Origin: JBJXGC01 sp046154545
GTDB taxonomy: Bacteria > Chloroflexota > Dehalococcoidia > Tepidiformales > Tepidiformaceae
Length of the DNA: 8,357 nt
Assembly: GCA_046154545.1 (NCBI GenBank)
Contig: JBJXGC010000012.1
Coordinates: forward strand, 1-8,357
Direction of reading: 5' to 3'
The number at the start of each line of letters is the position of its first letter. Position 1 is the stretch's first letter. The notes beneath the pieces were generated by a model that saw only the letters and a program-made list of their open reading frames with translations, was not told the origin of the DNA and made no database searches. The translations under genes were made by a program, and so were the position numbers. This document shows, in pieces, positions 8,212 through 8,357 of the stretch.

Positions 8212-8226
8212 TCCAGGAGGACGAAC

Positions 8227-8357
8227 ATGCCAGGACGATTGGAAGACCGTGTCGCGGTTGTGACCGGGGGCGCCAGCGGGATTGGGCGGGCGAGCGCCAT
8301 CCGTTTCGCCGAAGAGGGCGCCCACGTCGTCGTCGCCGACCTTAACCCAGACCGCGG
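8227..8357 (+). CDS. Short-chain dehydrogenase/reductase, N-terminal part (cut by window end)
   Basis: The frame is open from ATG 8227 to the right edge (43 complete codons, no stop). The N-terminal Rossmann fold of the classical SDR family is clear: first strand RVAVVTGG, cofactor-binding TGGASGIG (residues 13-20), helix GRASAIRFAEEGA and second strand HVVVADLN. The acidic residue at the end of strand two (D38) is the usual mark of NAD(H) rather than NADP(H) preference. AGGAGG (8215-8220) sits 6 nt ahead of the ATG, which fixes the start. The catalytic Ser-Tyr-Lys region is beyond the window, so the substrate cannot be guessed. It is transcribed divergently from the binding-protein/kinase operon. 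Confidence 0.93.
   Translation, partial: MPGRLEDRVAVVTGGASGIGRASAIRFAEEGAHVVVADLNPDR

Larger units (their letters stand above)
7775..8226. other. Intergenic region between divergent operons
   Basis: This 452-bp stretch separates the divergent starts at 7774 (-) and 8227 (+). The short frames here are GC-rich shadows without good ribosome sites. What it holds is two diverged copies of a hairpin-rich repeat (about 7912-8017 and 8030-8134), the palindrome and direct repeat before the minus operon, a GC-rich hairpin at 7887-7899 and the extended -10 plus palindrome before the SDR gene. ATGGCGGGA occurs at both 7868-7876 and 8149-8157, flanking the repeat pair. I could not identify a convincing -35/-10 pair for the minus-strand operon. 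Confidence 0.7.

Overview
The window is about 8.4 kb of high-GC bacterial DNA. Good Shine-Dalgarno sites precede most genes, and coding is dense. The Tat-type lipoprotein leaders (RR-x-LL followed by a lipobox Cys and a Gly-rich run), the receiver/cyclase/LuxR fusion and the TGTAGCCGCG-type intergenic hairpin repeat remind me of Chloroflexota or a similar high-GC environmental lineage. This is an impression from style, not a proven assignment.

Layout. At the left edge, positions 1-203 (+) hold the C-terminal half of nucleoside diphosphate kinase. Converging on it with a 9-bp gap is a six-gene minus-strand block covering 7774 down to 213. In transcription order it encodes: a family-5 (oligopeptide-type) substrate-binding lipoprotein (7774-5984); two paralogous NMT1/NitT-TauT-like substrate-binding lipoproteins (5962-4775 and 4778-3609); a membrane sensor histidine kinase (3579-1948); a DivK/CheY-like single-domain response regulator (1951-1556); and a receiver / class III nucleotide cyclase / LuxR-HTH fusion protein (1559-213). 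Three junctions are 4-nt ATGA overlaps and the other two gaps are 21 and 29 bp, so this reads as one operon. To the right is a 452-bp intergenic region (7775-8226) with two diverged copies of a hairpin-rich repeat of about 117 bp and two perfect palindromes next to the flanking genes. The divergent start of a short-chain dehydrogenase (8227-8357, +) is cut by the right edge.

How the genes may work together (inference). Three exported solute-binding lipoproteins are encoded with no ABC permease or ATPase beside them, directly upstream of and coupled to a transmembrane kinase with a helical extracytoplasmic sensor region. The simplest reading is a chemosensory operon. In it, binding proteins present ligands (peptide-like for the family-5 protein, small organic solutes for the NMT1-like pair) to the kinase, which phosphorylates the stand-alone receiver and/or the receiver of the cyclase/LuxR fusion. 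That last protein could join phosphosignalling, nucleotide signalling and transcription in one chain. Several of its substrate-specifying and transition-state cyclase positions are non-canonical, so its catalytic activity and product are open. The alternative is that the binding proteins serve permeases encoded elsewhere and the two-component genes merely regulate them.
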